NCBI RefSeq assembly: GCF_040566545.1
Contig: NZ_JBEWZI010000012.1
Location: 1-64,000, forward strand
Reading direction: 5' to 3'
DNA: 64,000 bases
From: Uliginosibacterium flavum
GTDB taxonomy: Bacteria; Pseudomonadota; Gammaproteobacteria; Burkholderiales; Rhodocyclaceae
Below, in pieces: positions 7,175 to 16,993 of the stretch. Every line of letters begins with the position of its first letter. Within the stretch, counting starts at the first letter, position 1. Both the position numbers and the translations under genes were made by a program. The notes below the pieces were generated by a model. It was given only the letters and a program-made list of their open reading frames with translations. It had not been told where the DNA came from and ran no database searches.

Positions 7175-7765
7175 TCAATTCAGTTTGAGGTGTGCTCGCG
7201 TACCGCTGAGGGCGGCATCCAGTGAACTGCAGTCGCGCCGCAGCTTGGTCAGCAGCGACGCGCCCAGCCAGGCCTGATACAGCCATTGGGCGGCTTCAGC
7301 GGGATCCTGGGTGCTGCCGATCGAGCCATCGGCCTGGCCGGCCGCGATGCAATCGGCCAGTTGGCGCAGGATGCTTTCGGTGCCGGCCAGCATGGAGCTG
7401 CGCATGCTTTCCGACAGGTCCGAAATCTCGGCGCCGAGCTTCACGATCAGGCATTTCTGCGCCGAATCCTCGCCGCACTGGGTTTCGATCCAGCGCTGGA
7501 AGTAGGTCAGCAGGCGTTGCGCGCCGCTCAGATCACTGCGGCCAAGCAGCGCATCGACACGGCTCAGATAGTCGGCGAAATAGTTGTCGAGCAAGGCTGC
7601 GCCGAAGGCTTCTTTCGACGCGAAGTAGTGATAGAAGGAGCCCTTGGGCACGCTGGCGCTGGCGAGGATCTCGGCCAGACCCACGCCGACGAAGCCTTTG
7701 GCGGCAATCAGTTGCTGGCCACAGGTGAGGATGTGCTGACGGGTATCGGGGCGTTCGGAGTTCAT
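7175..7765 (-). CDS. nemR: NemR-like TetR-family repressor, electrophile sensor
   Basis: The N-terminal helix-turn-helix (about residues 8-55) contains VGLAEILASASVPKGSFYHYF, nearly the NemR recognition region. The ligand domain has KCLIVKLGAEISDLSESMRS, matching the E. coli NemR segment around its redox-active Cys106. E. coli NemR is released from DNA when this cysteine reacts with hypochlorite, quinones or methylglyoxal. The ATG at 7765 is preferred because AGGA lies eight bases upstream. An operator identical in form to the one before yqhD lies 23 bases upstream, implying autorepression. Confidence 0.85.
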   Translation of the reverse strand: MNSERPDTRQHILTCGQQLIAAKGFVGVGLAEILASASVPKGSFYHYFASKEAFGAALLDNYFADYLSRVDALLGRSDLSGAQRLLTYFQRWIETQCGEDSAQKCLIVKLGAEISDLSESMRSSMLAGTESILRQLADCIAAGQADGSIGSTQDPAEAAQWLYQAWLGASLLTKLRRDCSSLDAALSGTRAHLKLN

Positions 7766-7787
7766 GGGCTGCATCCTAAAACACAAT

Positions 7788-7802
7788 TAGACCAGTCGTC
7801 TA
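7788..7802. promoter_or_regulatory. NemR-like operator before the repressor gene
   Basis: TAGACCAGTCGTCTA has the same sequence as the site at 7103-7117 except for one central base. It lies 23 bases upstream of the repressor start, where binding would block the gene's own transcription. Confidence 0.8.
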
Positions 7803-7817
7803 GTGTTTTTTAGCTAT

Positions 7818-7910
7818 GCAAAGCCTGCCCGTAGACCCGCACCCCGCTTGCCTGTGCCGGCAGGGTGTCTGGAGAGGCAGGCTGAGGGCGGGTGTACAGG
7901 CAGGCTTGCG
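7818..7910. repeat. Palindromic intergenic repeat (CTGCAGAGCCGC family, degenerate)
   Basis: GCCTGCCCGTAGACCCGCACC at one end and GGGCGGGTGTACAGGCAGGC at the other form an imperfect inverted repeat. It fills most of the gap between the converging ends of regulatory and coding DNA here. Confidence 0.6.
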
Positions 7911-7937
7911 GATTGGCTCTCCGCGCCAGCGTATCGG

Positions 7938-9149
7938 CTACTGAATCGTCAGTTTCAGGATCTGCCCGGCGCTTTCGTCGGTGGCCAGATACAGCCAGCC
8001 ATCCGGGCCGACACGCACATCGCGCACGCGTTTGCCGATGCTGAAACGTTCCTGGCCGGTGATCTGCGTGCCGTTCAGGGTCAGGCGCATCAGCGCAGTG
8101 TCTTTCAGCGCGGCAACGAACAGGTTGCCATTCCAGGCGGCGACCTTGCCGCCGGTGTAGAAGGCCACGTTGCCGGGCGCGATGGACGGATCCCAATAGC
8201 AGCGCGGCTGTTCCATGCCGGCCTTGCTCGTGCCTTCGCCGATCTTCGTGCCGTCGTAATTCAGGCCGTAACTGATCACCGGCCAGCCGTAGTTCTTGCC
8301 GCGTTCGGGCGTGTTGATTTCATCGCCGCCCATGGCGCCGTGCTCGGCGGTCCATAGCTGGCCGGTGCCGGGGTGACGGGTCATGCCTTGCGGGTTGCGA
8401 TGGCCCAGAGTCCAGATCTCGGGCAGGTAGGCGCTGTTGCCGACGAAGGGATTGTCGGCGGGCACGGTACCGTCGTTATTGATGCGCACGATCTTGCCGA
8501 GGGTTTGCAGCGGGTCTTGCGCAGGGGTGAATTTCTGGCGTTCGCCGAGGGCGATGTAGAGCTTGCCGTCGTTGCCGAACACCAGACGCGAGCCGAAGTG
8601 GCCGTCGCCGCTGACTTTCGGCGTCTGCCGATAGATCACGCTCACGCTGCTCAGGCTCAGGCTGAGGGTATTCAGCGTGGCGCGGGCCACGGCTGTACCG
8701 GCGCCGCCCGTGCCACTTTCGGAATAACTGAAATAGATACGCGAATTGCTGGCGAAATCCGGATCCAGCACGACATCCAGCAAGCCGCCCTGACCTTGCG
8801 CGTAGACCGCGGGCACGCCGCTGATGGCGGCCGACAGCGTGCCATCGGTGGCAATGATGCGCAGGCGCCCGGGGCGTTCGGTGACGAGCAGGCGGCCATC
8901 AGGCAGGAACACGAAGGCCCAGGGATTGACCAGGCCACCGGCAAACTGGGTCAGCGTCGGCGTGCCCACTGTGGACGTGGCGGCAACAGCTTTGCATTGC
9001 ACCGAGGCTGGCGCACTGCTAACCGGCGCCGCGCTTGCCGCTGAGGACGAGCCGCCGCCACCGCAGGCGACCAGCAAAAACGACAAGGGAAGCGCCGGCA
9101 GGAGACGCAATGCGTCAGGATATGCCCATGATTTTGAAATGGTTTTCAT
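7938..9149 (-). CDS. PQQ-dependent aldose sugar dehydrogenase, lipoprotein
   Basis: The 403-residue protein has a signal peptide ending in the lipobox LLVACGG, then a low-complexity Gly/Ser/Ala linker, then a six-bladed beta-propeller of the soluble glucose/aldose dehydrogenase (YliI/Asd) family. Signature segments are GLVNPWAFVFLPDGRLLVTERPG, DGHFGSRLVFGNDGKLYIALGE, WTLGHRNPQGM and WTAEHGAMGGDEIN. It probably oxidises sugars in the periplasm using PQQ supplied from elsewhere. The ATG at 9149 starts the signal peptide directly; longer upstream readings are not protein-like. It is divergent from the sensor kinase gene. Confidence 0.9.
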   Translation of the reverse strand: MKTISKSWAYPDALRLLPALPLSFLLVACGGGGSSSAASAAPVSSAPASVQCKAVAATSTVGTPTLTQFAGGLVNPWAFVFLPDGRLLVTERPGRLRIIATDGTLSAAISGVPAVYAQGQGGLLDVVLDPDFASNSRIYFSYSESGTGGAGTAVARATLNTLSLSLSSVSVIYRQTPKVSGDGHFGSRLVFGNDGKLYIALGERQKFTPAQDPLQTLGKIVRINNDGTVPADNPFVGNSAYLPEIWTLGHRNPQGMTRHPGTGQLWTAEHGAMGGDEINTPERGKNYGWPVISYGLNYDGTKIGEGTSKAGMEQPRCYWDPSIAPGNVAFYTGGKVAAWNGNLFVAALKDTALMRLTLNGTQITGQERFSIGKRVRDVRVGPDGWLYLATDESAGQILKLTIQ

Positions 9150-9420
9150 CGTCTTTGCCTCTCTTGGGTGGGTGATTGCAGCATGGACGCCGATCCGGCC
9201 CACGGCAAGTGAGTCCTGAAGGGGCGATGCGTCCAGAGCGTCTGCCTGCAGCGCAAGGCCTGGCGCGGAGACAGGCACTATCGACACCGCTGCGTGCGGT
9301 AGTGACAGGCTCAAACTTTCGGCGTGCGCGAAAATTGGGTTGTTCCGTAGCACAAGGCCTGGTCTTTACCTAAGGTTCAAGCAAAGGGCGGGGCAGTTCG
9401 AGCCTTGCGATTCGACATTC

Positions 9421-11205
<1,785 letters not shown>

Positions 11206-11447
11206 TCATGGCATTTACGCAAATCGGCGGGTCTTGACCTGTTTTTGCATCTCCTGTCCGGAATGCCTGCTGGATCGGCAGATCAAGCGCCCATGCGGAT
11301 CTGCGGCAAACAGGGACTTAATGGGCCGAATGGCGGCAGCGGCTGTCACGGTGGCGCGCTTGCGCCATTTCGGCCTCCCCAGTAGCCTGTAGCGCATCGA
11401 CTGTGATGCCGGCCTTGGATGGCATCCAGCGCACCCAGGGAAACCCC

Positions 11448-12374
11448 ATGAAATCACTGGCAGGCTGCGCTCAACGCCGCTTCACGCTTTTTTTCGGCCT
11501 GCTGGCCGCGCTGTTTTCGCAATCCGGTCAGGCCATCGTTGGTGGCATCGGCGTTGATGCCAATACTGCAGGTTCATTCTGGTCCGGCGTCGTCTCGATC
11601 TCGATTGGCGGCGGCGTTTACTCCGGCGTGCTGCTCGACAACGGCTACATTCTGACCGCTGCGCACGTGGCGGCCAGTGGCGTGTCGAATCCAGGTGGTC
11701 TCACCGTCAATTTCAACGCTGGCAGCAGCCTCAGTCAGAGCATCAGCGCCGAATCCGTCACGGTGTATTCCGGCTACACCGGCACCAAGGTGGGCAGCGA
11801 TGGTTTCTGGCATGACGATCTGGCGCTGATCAAGCTCAGCTCCGCCGCGCCTTCCAGTGCGACGGGCTACAGCCTCTATTCCGGTTCCTCGGTCACCACG
11901 AACACCACCATGACGCTGGTCGGTTATGGCGGCAGTGCCAGCGTCAAACGTGTGGGCCAGAACAAGATTGATTATCTGGTGGCCGACGACGATGGCACGA
12001 CGAAAACCGAGATTCTGCTGTTCGATTTTGATGGCAGCACCAACGCCACCAACGTGATGGGCGGCGGCACACTGGGCGCCAACGTCGAAGCCCAATATGC
12101 CGGTGGCGATTCCGGCAGCCCGATGTTCGTGCAGGTCAATGGTCAGTGGCAGCTTATCGGAATTGCCAGTTTCAACGGCACGGTCAAGAACAGCGACGGC
12201 ACCCCGTATTCGACCAGCAACACCACATTCGGCTCGATTGGCGGCGCCACCTCGGTGGCCGCCTACAGCAGCTGGATCAACACGGTGAGCGCCGTGCCGG
12301 AGCCGCAAAGCTACGCCATGCTCCTCGCCGGCCTTGGCCTGCTGGGCCTGTGCGTACGGCGCCGGAGTTCGTAA
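11448..12374 (+). CDS. Secreted trypsin-like serine protease with PEP-CTERM sorting signal
   Basis: The 308-residue product has a signal peptide (about 1-29) and then a compact S1-type protease domain with all three catalytic residues: His73 in ILTAAHV, Asp124 in HDDLALIKL and Ser222 in GGDSGSPMF. It ends with VPEPQSYAMLLAGLGLLG and a basic tail, a standard PEP-CTERM exosortase substrate signal. The exosortase would cleave and probably anchor or release it outside the inner membrane. The mature N-terminus IVGGIG looks like a zymogen activation site directly after the signal peptide. Confidence 0.92.
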   Translation: MKSLAGCAQRRFTLFFGLLAALFSQSGQAIVGGIGVDANTAGSFWSGVVSISIGGGVYSGVLLDNGYILTAAHVAASGVSNPGGLTVNFNAGSSLSQSISAESVTVYSGYTGTKVGSDGFWHDDLALIKLSSAAPSSATGYSLYSGSSVTTNTTMTLVGYGGSASVKRVGQNKIDYLVADDDGTTKTEILLFDFDGSTNATNVMGGGTLGANVEAQYAGGDSGSPMFVQVNGQWQLIGIASFNGTVKNSDGTPYSTSNTTFGSIGGATSVAAYSSWINTVSAVPEPQSYAMLLAGLGLLGLCVRRRSS

Positions 12375-12375
12375 A

Positions 12376-12456
12376 GCCTGCCTGAAGAGCCGCACCCGGC
12401 GGACTTCTTCAGGCACCCCTGCTGCAGAGCCAGGCTGGATGCGGCTCTTCAGGCAG
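12376..12456. repeat. Palindromic repeat, CTGAAGAGCCGC family
   Basis: CCTGCCTGAAGAGCCGCACC is mirrored by GGATGCGGCTCTTCAGGCAG. It directly follows the protease stop codon and could serve as its transcript-end hairpin. Related copies occur at many intergenic sites in the window. Confidence 0.8.
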
Positions 12457-12491
12457 AGTCTGGCGTAGGCCGGATTTGATCGTCAGGCCGC

Positions 12492-12592
12492 TCAGCGGGC
12501 CGGGCAGGCAAACGTGGCATACAGGTAATACGCCATGCGGGTGTTCCAGACTTCACCCAACGATTTTGTGCCCTGGCTTTGTGCCGAACTGA
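12492..12592 (-). pseudogene. C-terminal remnant of a second tae1 amidase effector gene
   Basis: Read on the minus strand these bases encode AQSQGTKSLGEVWNTR-MAYYLYATFACPAR and a stop. This is the last 33 residues of the intact Tae1 encoded at 14651-15121, with four codons (DRDS) deleted and a few substitutions. There is no start and no N-terminal half. The similarity stops exactly at the chemoreceptor stop codon (12593-12595), which marks a recombination junction. Confidence 0.9.
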
Positions 12593-14224
12593 TCAGAGCT
12601 TGTAGGTCTGGACGATCTGCTGCATCGAGGCGGCCAAGGTATCGAGTTCCTGCGCCGCGCTGGCGCTGCCGGCTGCGCCAGCGTTGCCGACTTCGGCCAT
12701 TTGCGCAATGCGCTCGACCTGCTGGGCGATGCTGTGACTGGCGGCACTCTGCTCGCGGATGGCGTCGGTGATTTCGCGCACCATGCTCACGGCCTGGCTG
12801 CTGGTTTCGCTGATGCGCGCGATGGCCTGACTGGCGCCCTCGGCGCGAGTGACGCCGACGCTGACGCGATCGACGGCAATCGCCATGCTGTTGACGGCAT
12901 CCTTGGCGCCGTTGCGCACGCCTTCGATCATGATCGTGATTTCGCGAGTGGAATTGGCGGTACGTTCGGCAAGCTTGCGCACTTCATCGGCGACGACGGC
13001 AAAGCCACGGCCCTGTTCGCCGGCACGGGCGGCTTCGATGGCGGCATTCAGGGCGAGCAGGTTGGTCTGGTCGGCGACTTCACGGATCACGGAAACGACC
13101 GAGGAAATCTTGTCGCTCTCCGCCTCGACAATCTGGATGCGCGAGCTGGTTTCATTCACGGTACTGGCAATTTCGTGAATGTCCTGCACGGTCAGGCTGA
13201 TAATCTTCCCGCCTTCCTGCGCGTGCTTGCCGGATTCGTGCGAGAGCTGGTTGGCTTCGGAAGCGCGATCACCGATGTGGCCGATACTCACCGTCAACTC
13301 TTCAATGGCGGCGGCCATGGCGGAGGCTGATTCACTCTGCTGGCCGGAGGACATCGATACCTGCTGCGCAGTGTTGGCCATGTGGCGCGACTTGCCGGCA
13401 ACGTCCTGAGCGTTTTCACCGAGGTGTTGCAGGTTGCTCTGCATTGATCCGATCAGGCGGTTCAGGCTGGCACCCATCTGGCTCAGCTCGTCCTTGCCGT
13501 CTTCCGGCACGCGAATGCGGAAATCGCGCTCACCTTCGATGCGGGTTATCGCGCCCTGCACGCCCGAAAGCATATTGCGGATAGTGCGCACCAGAAGCAG
13601 GCCGAAGACGGCGATCAGGGCGGTGCCGAGGAGAACGACCGTCCAGGAAATGTTCCGGTGACGCTTCGCTGCGGCATCGGCTTCAATTTGTTCAGTCGCG
13701 ATATCTTCGGCCAGTTGCTTGTAGTGCGCGTCAAGAAGCTTGCCGACAACGGCGGAACTCTTCACCACGGCGCCGATCAGTTTGTTCGCCTCGGGATCGT
13801 CAGGAATGTTCTGACGATTCTGGGCAATGGCCGGTGCCAGCGTGGCCTCGAAATCCTTGATGGCGGCCTTGTCGGCCTCAAGCAGTTCGCGATCCTTGGC
13901 GGTGGTGGCGAGCTTTTCGTATTTATCCACCTCTTCCCACAGCACGACCATGCTCTTGGTCATGGCTTTCTCGATCTTGTCCATATCCTCGGCGCTCTGG
14001 GCGCGCGCGTGGTTATAGACATGCACGCGCACGCGCAGTGACTGGCCAATGATCCGGTGCAGCGCATCGACCTGAGGCACGGTGACCGACTGAACTTTGT
14101 GCAACGAGTCGGACAGGGAGTTGGTGGCCAGCAGGCCCACCAGGCCGACGGCCAGTGCGGTGATAGCTGAAAAGACGACGATCAGGATCAATCGGAAGGC
14201 GATTGTTGTTTTCATGGTTTTCAT
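12593..14224 (-). CDS. Methyl-accepting chemotaxis protein, four-helix-bundle sensor
   Basis: The 543-residue chemoreceptor has membrane helix 1 (about 9-33), a periplasmic four-helix bundle (4HB_MCP, about 34-188), membrane helix 2 (about 190-212), a HAMP domain (212-265) and a long signalling coiled coil. The hairpin tip is EVADQTNLLALNAAIEAARA-GEQGRGFAVVADEVRKLAER. No C-terminal CheR/CheB tether pentapeptide is present; the end is QIVQTYKL. The start could be either of two ATGs three codons apart. The ligand is unknown. No che genes are nearby. Confidence 0.95.
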   Translation of the reverse strand: MKTMKTTIAFRLILIVVFSAITALAVGLVGLLATNSLSDSLHKVQSVTVPQVDALHRIIGQSLRVRVHVYNHARAQSAEDMDKIEKAMTKSMVVLWEEVDKYEKLATTAKDRELLEADKAAIKDFEATLAPAIAQNRQNIPDDPEANKLIGAVVKSSAVVGKLLDAHYKQLAEDIATEQIEADAAAKRHRNISWTVVLLGTALIAVFGLLLVRTIRNMLSGVQGAITRIEGERDFRIRVPEDGKDELSQMGASLNRLIGSMQSNLQHLGENAQDVAGKSRHMANTAQQVSMSSGQQSESASAMAAAIEELTVSIGHIGDRASEANQLSHESGKHAQEGGKIISLTVQDIHEIASTVNETSSRIQIVEAESDKISSVVSVIREVADQTNLLALNAAIEAARAGEQGRGFAVVADEVRKLAERTANSTREITIMIEGVRNGAKDAVNSMAIAVDRVSVGVTRAEGASQAIARISETSSQAVSMVREITDAIREQSAASHSIAQQVERIAQMAEVGNAGAAGSASAAQELDTLAASMQQIVQTYKL

Positions 14225-14650
14225 TCGGCCAAACTAGGGATAACCCTTACACCAACGGCGGCCCTTAGGAAGACTTGATTGTTGTCTGACAAATTTTTAC
14301 ACAATCCTCTAAATCCACCGCCCGCAATCCATTTCCTGGCGACAGCTTTTGATTGTTCGCGGGCGGCTTGCTGGAAACCTGCAGCAAGCCGCCATCTCCG
14401 GCCACCCTGCCCGTAAACATCCGTCCGCTGCGGCTCTTCAGTATCCCAAGCCCCCACGCGGGCCTGCTGTTCTGGAAATAACGCTGGTTTGACGTTTCGT
14501 GGCCGAATCGAGAGGACTGCGACGTGAACATCGCTCCTGCAGAGCGTAAGCGGCCTTGTCCGAAGAACCACGTCTCGTGCAGAGTTTTCTGCAGCGGACA
14601 CTTACGTAACCAGAGAGGCAGAGTCTTGCGTCGGTCCAGCTTCTGACAGC
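14225..14650. other. Gene-free gap between chemoreceptor and tae1
   Basis: No gene is supported. A perfect 12-bp inverted repeat lies at 14362-14393 (GGCGGCTTGCTG...CAGCAAGCCGCC, 8-base loop). It could end the tae1 transcript or lie in the chemoreceptor leader. The rest is featureless to me. Confidence 0.5.
14362..14393. terminator. Perfect 12-bp hairpin downstream of tae1
   Basis: GGCGGCTTGCTG-gaaacctg-CAGCAAGCCGCC is a strong stem-loop without a T tract, so an intrinsic terminator role is uncertain. Confidence 0.4.
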
Positions 14651-15121
14651 TTATTTGGCCGGGCAGGCAAACGTGGCATACACGTAATACGCCACGCTAT
14701 CCCGGTCGCGGGTGTTCCACACTTCGCCCACCGATTTTGTGCCCTGGCTTTGCGCCGAGCCGATGCTGCCGCCCCACAGCATTGGATATTTCTGGCGGTA
14801 CAGATCGCCATCGACGACGATCGCAACGTGACCGTTATTGCGCGCGGGCGCATGGTCCTTGCCCTTCAAAGCCGCGATCACGAAGCTGCCGGTTTGCGCC
14901 TTCAGCCGCGCCTCGCTGCCCGAAGCCAGTTTCGTCCAGTTCTTGCCGAGATGATCCACGATGCCATCCGCATTGGCAGTATCCGGCAGCGGCACGCCCA
15001 GCTTCTTGGCCACGGCTTTGACGAAGCCGGAACAGTTGTCGCGATTCTTGGTGCCCTTGAGGAACTCTTCCTCCCAGCTCGTTTTGCAGCTATCGATGAT
15101 GCATTGATCAAGACTCGGCAT
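14651..15121 (-). CDS. tae1: Type VI secretion amidase effector Tae1 (Tse1 homologue)
   Basis: Tae1 is a peptidoglycan DL-endopeptidase injected into neighbouring Gram-negative cells, where it cuts the D-Glu/mDAP bond of stem peptides. The 156 residues match P. aeruginosa Tse1 from end to end as I recall it: MPSLDQCI at the start, NRDNCSGFVKAV with catalytic Cys30, GHVAIVVDG with catalytic His98, then LYRQKYPM and VGEVWN. There is no signal peptide, as expected for a T6SS cargo. The immunity gene lies eight bases upstream. No hcp, vgrG or tss gene is in the window, so the secretion machine must be elsewhere or lost. Confidence 0.93.
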   Translation of the reverse strand: MPSLDQCIIDSCKTSWEEEFLKGTKNRDNCSGFVKAVAKKLGVPLPDTANADGIVDHLGKNWTKLASGSEARLKAQTGSFVIAALKGKDHAPARNNGHVAIVVDGDLYRQKYPMLWGGSIGSAQSQGTKSVGEVWNTRDRDSVAYYVYATFACPAK

Positions 15122-15129
15122 GTTCGTCC

Positions 15130-15633
15130 TCAGTTGGGGATACAGAATGAATTGACGCGTCTGCTGCGCGTTTTGGCCTTGCCCTGTTTGGCGGTCAGGG
15201 TCAGGGCATTTTTGCCGATGGCCCATGCGTAGCCCGAGATATCCAGGCTGGCCAGACGTTTGCAGGATGCCGTATCGTAGAAATTCAGGCTGTCGCTAGA
15301 GCCGCTGAATTCCACCGTGATCAGCGTGCGTTCGCTGGCGTCGAGATAGAAATCCTTGCGCGTCCAGATGCCGCCATCAATCTCGCAGCTCTTCTGGGTG
15401 TCCTTGCGCCGCAGGATCAAGGGCGGCTCGGGGAAGACATCCACTTCCCGATCCGGGCGAGCGCTTTGCAGCAGGATGTCAATCGCGTGGCCGTGGCCGG
15501 CATAGCTGGCGAATTGCCCTGGCGGCGCTGGATCAACGGGAATGTTCGTGATCGCGCAGGGGGCCGTCGGCGCGCCGGCCAGTGCCTGCGCCGACGCGAG
15601 TGCCATGCTCAGCACAGCAAAATGGATTTTCAT
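15130..15633 (-). CDS. tai1: Tae1 immunity protein Tai1 (Tsi1 homologue)
   Basis: Tai1 is a periplasmic inhibitor that binds Tae1 and protects the producer. The 167-residue protein has a signal peptide (about 1-20, ending AQALAG). It shares with P. aeruginosa Tsi1 the blocks FPEPPL, CEIDGGIWTR, EFSGSSDSLNFYDTASCK and DISGYAWAI. The ATG at 15633 begins the signal peptide. Its first 100 bases lie inside the 3' end of the glycosyltransferase-51 reading frame upstream, which suggests the pair was inserted behind that gene. It is co-transcribed with tae1, immunity gene first. Confidence 0.92.
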   Translation of the reverse strand: MKIHFAVLSMALASAQALAGAPTAPCAITNIPVDPAPPGQFASYAGHGHAIDILLQSARPDREVDVFPEPPLILRRKDTQKSCEIDGGIWTRKDFYLDASERTLITVEFSGSSDSLNFYDTASCKRLASLDISGYAWAIGKNALTLTAKQGKAKTRSRRVNSFCIPN

Positions 15634-16993
15634 TGTGGGATCCAGTAGCAATGACCGCCGGAGCGGAGTCACGCCGTTTGGCGCGGGATATAACAGCCAG
15701 CGGAGTTTGCCCAATCACGCTGTCTTCTGCCAGCGGCAGAAGACGTTCGGCCAATTGTGGGCCGGGTGCGGAGTTGCGCTTGCGCAGGATCATTCGGTCC
15801 GTCGTCAACGCCAGCCGCGCATTGCGCCGCTCTGCGCGGCCCAGCCCCTGCATTCCGTTCAATACCCACAAGGCGTGGCGATTGAGCTCGGCAGGATCGC
15901 GCCCGACCTGCGCCGGATTGCGCAGCAGGCTGGCGAGCCAGGCGGCCTCTGCGGCATTCAGTGCCTGCGCGGGCTTGCTGAAGTAGTGCTGCGCGGCGGC
16001 TTCGGCACCGCAGAGGCCTTCGCCCCAGGGCGCGAGGGCAAGATAGAGTTGCAGGATCTGCGCTTTGCCCAAGGTGCGCTCCATCTCTACGGCATACAGC
16101 AGTTCGCGCAGCTTGCGTGCTGCGCTGCGCTGCGCGCCGGTGTAGAGCATGCGGGCGACTTGCTCGTCGAGCGTGCTGGCGCCGCGCAGACTGGCTTGTT
16201 GACGGGCATTTGGACTCAGCGCGGCGGCGAGTTCAACAGGATCGTAACCGGGGTGCGACCAGAAGCGCTGGTCTTCGGCGGCGATCACGGCGGCGGCGAT
16301 ATGGCGGCCGAAACCTTCCGGCGCGGGCCGGGCGCAGCGCGGTTGCGGCAGAACGCCGCGCAGGCTTGCCGTGCCCAGACCGCTGACGCTGCTCAGGCGA
16401 ATGTTGGGTTGGATCTGCCAGCGCCGATCCGGCAAGGACAGGGTAAAGCGCGCACCGATACTGCCTTCGATCTGCGCATGCTGCAGTTCCGGGATGGCCT
16501 CGCCGAACAGTGCGTAGAGCGTCGCAGCCGGCGTGTCGGGCAGCTCGCCCGTGAGCAGCAGGCGGCGATCGCTGAGCAGGCCGCGCCAGCTGATCGTGAT
16601 GTCACTGCTCGTCACCGTGCCCCACACGGCCGGGCCGTCGCGCTGGATTGTCAGCTGCAGGCTGGAGAGGCGCGCAGCGCTTGCATCTGCAGACAGGCTG
16701 CCCGCAGAGCAAGGCCCACAGCGGATCTGCAGCCTACCGTCCTGTTCCGTGAAAGCCAGTTGGCCGTGCCGCGTCGGCAGGCTGTGGTCGGCCAGCAGGC
16801 GCATGCCGTAAGGATGAGTGGCGGCGCGCAGCAGATCGGCGACCGGCACATTGAAGCTGATGCCGGCGAGGCGCACGGGCAGGCTCCAGGCCGGCACCGG
16901 GCGCAGCGCCAGCCAGACGATCAGGCCGATGCCGATCAGGATGCAGACGCAGGCGCCGAGCAGCAGGGCGCGGAGGACGCGGCGTGTCTTCAT
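15533..16993 (-). CDS. Glycosyltransferase family 51 (peptidoglycan transglycosylase) protein of the exosortase locus
   Basis: The 486-residue reading frame has an N-terminal membrane anchor (about 7-30) and a periplasmic N-domain of unknown type (about 40-210). A GT51 domain follows, with catalytic Glu240 in VIAAEDQRFWSHPGYDP, RGASTLDEQVARML in place of the usual RGGSTITQQ, and RKLRELLYAVEMERTLGK. It has no transpeptidase domain. The start overlaps the exosortase stop as ATGA, so the two are translationally coupled. The last 50-60 residues (after LPLAEDSVIG) look like run-on reading into tai1, and the original stop was probably lost. It presumably polymerises glycan strands, perhaps at the attachment site of the sorted protein. 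Confidence 0.85.
   Translation of the reverse strand: MKTRRVLRALLLGACVCILIGIGLIVWLALRPVPAWSLPVRLAGISFNVPVADLLRAATHPYGMRLLADHSLPTRHGQLAFTEQDGRLQIRCGPCSAGSLSADASAARLSSLQLTIQRDGPAVWGTVTSSDITISWRGLLSDRRLLLTGELPDTPAATLYALFGEAIPELQHAQIEGSIGARFTLSLPDRRWQIQPNIRLSSVSGLGTASLRGVLPQPRCARPAPEGFGRHIAAAVIAAEDQRFWSHPGYDPVELAAALSPNARQQASLRGASTLDEQVARMLYTGAQRSAARKLRELLYAVEMERTLGKAQILQLYLALAPWGEGLCGAEAAAQHYFSKPAQALNAAEAAWLASLLRNPAQVGRDPAELNRHALWVLNGMQGLGRAERRNARLALTTDRMILRKRNSAPGPQLAERLLPLAEDSVIGQTPLAVISRAKRRDSAPAVIATGSHNENPFCCAEHGTRVGAGTGRRADGPLRDHEHSR

Noticed and set aside
11206..11447. Possible riboswitch before the serine protease gene
   Set aside because: I looked for known aptamer cores in the leader and found only a weak GC hairpin near 11355; nothing can be supported.
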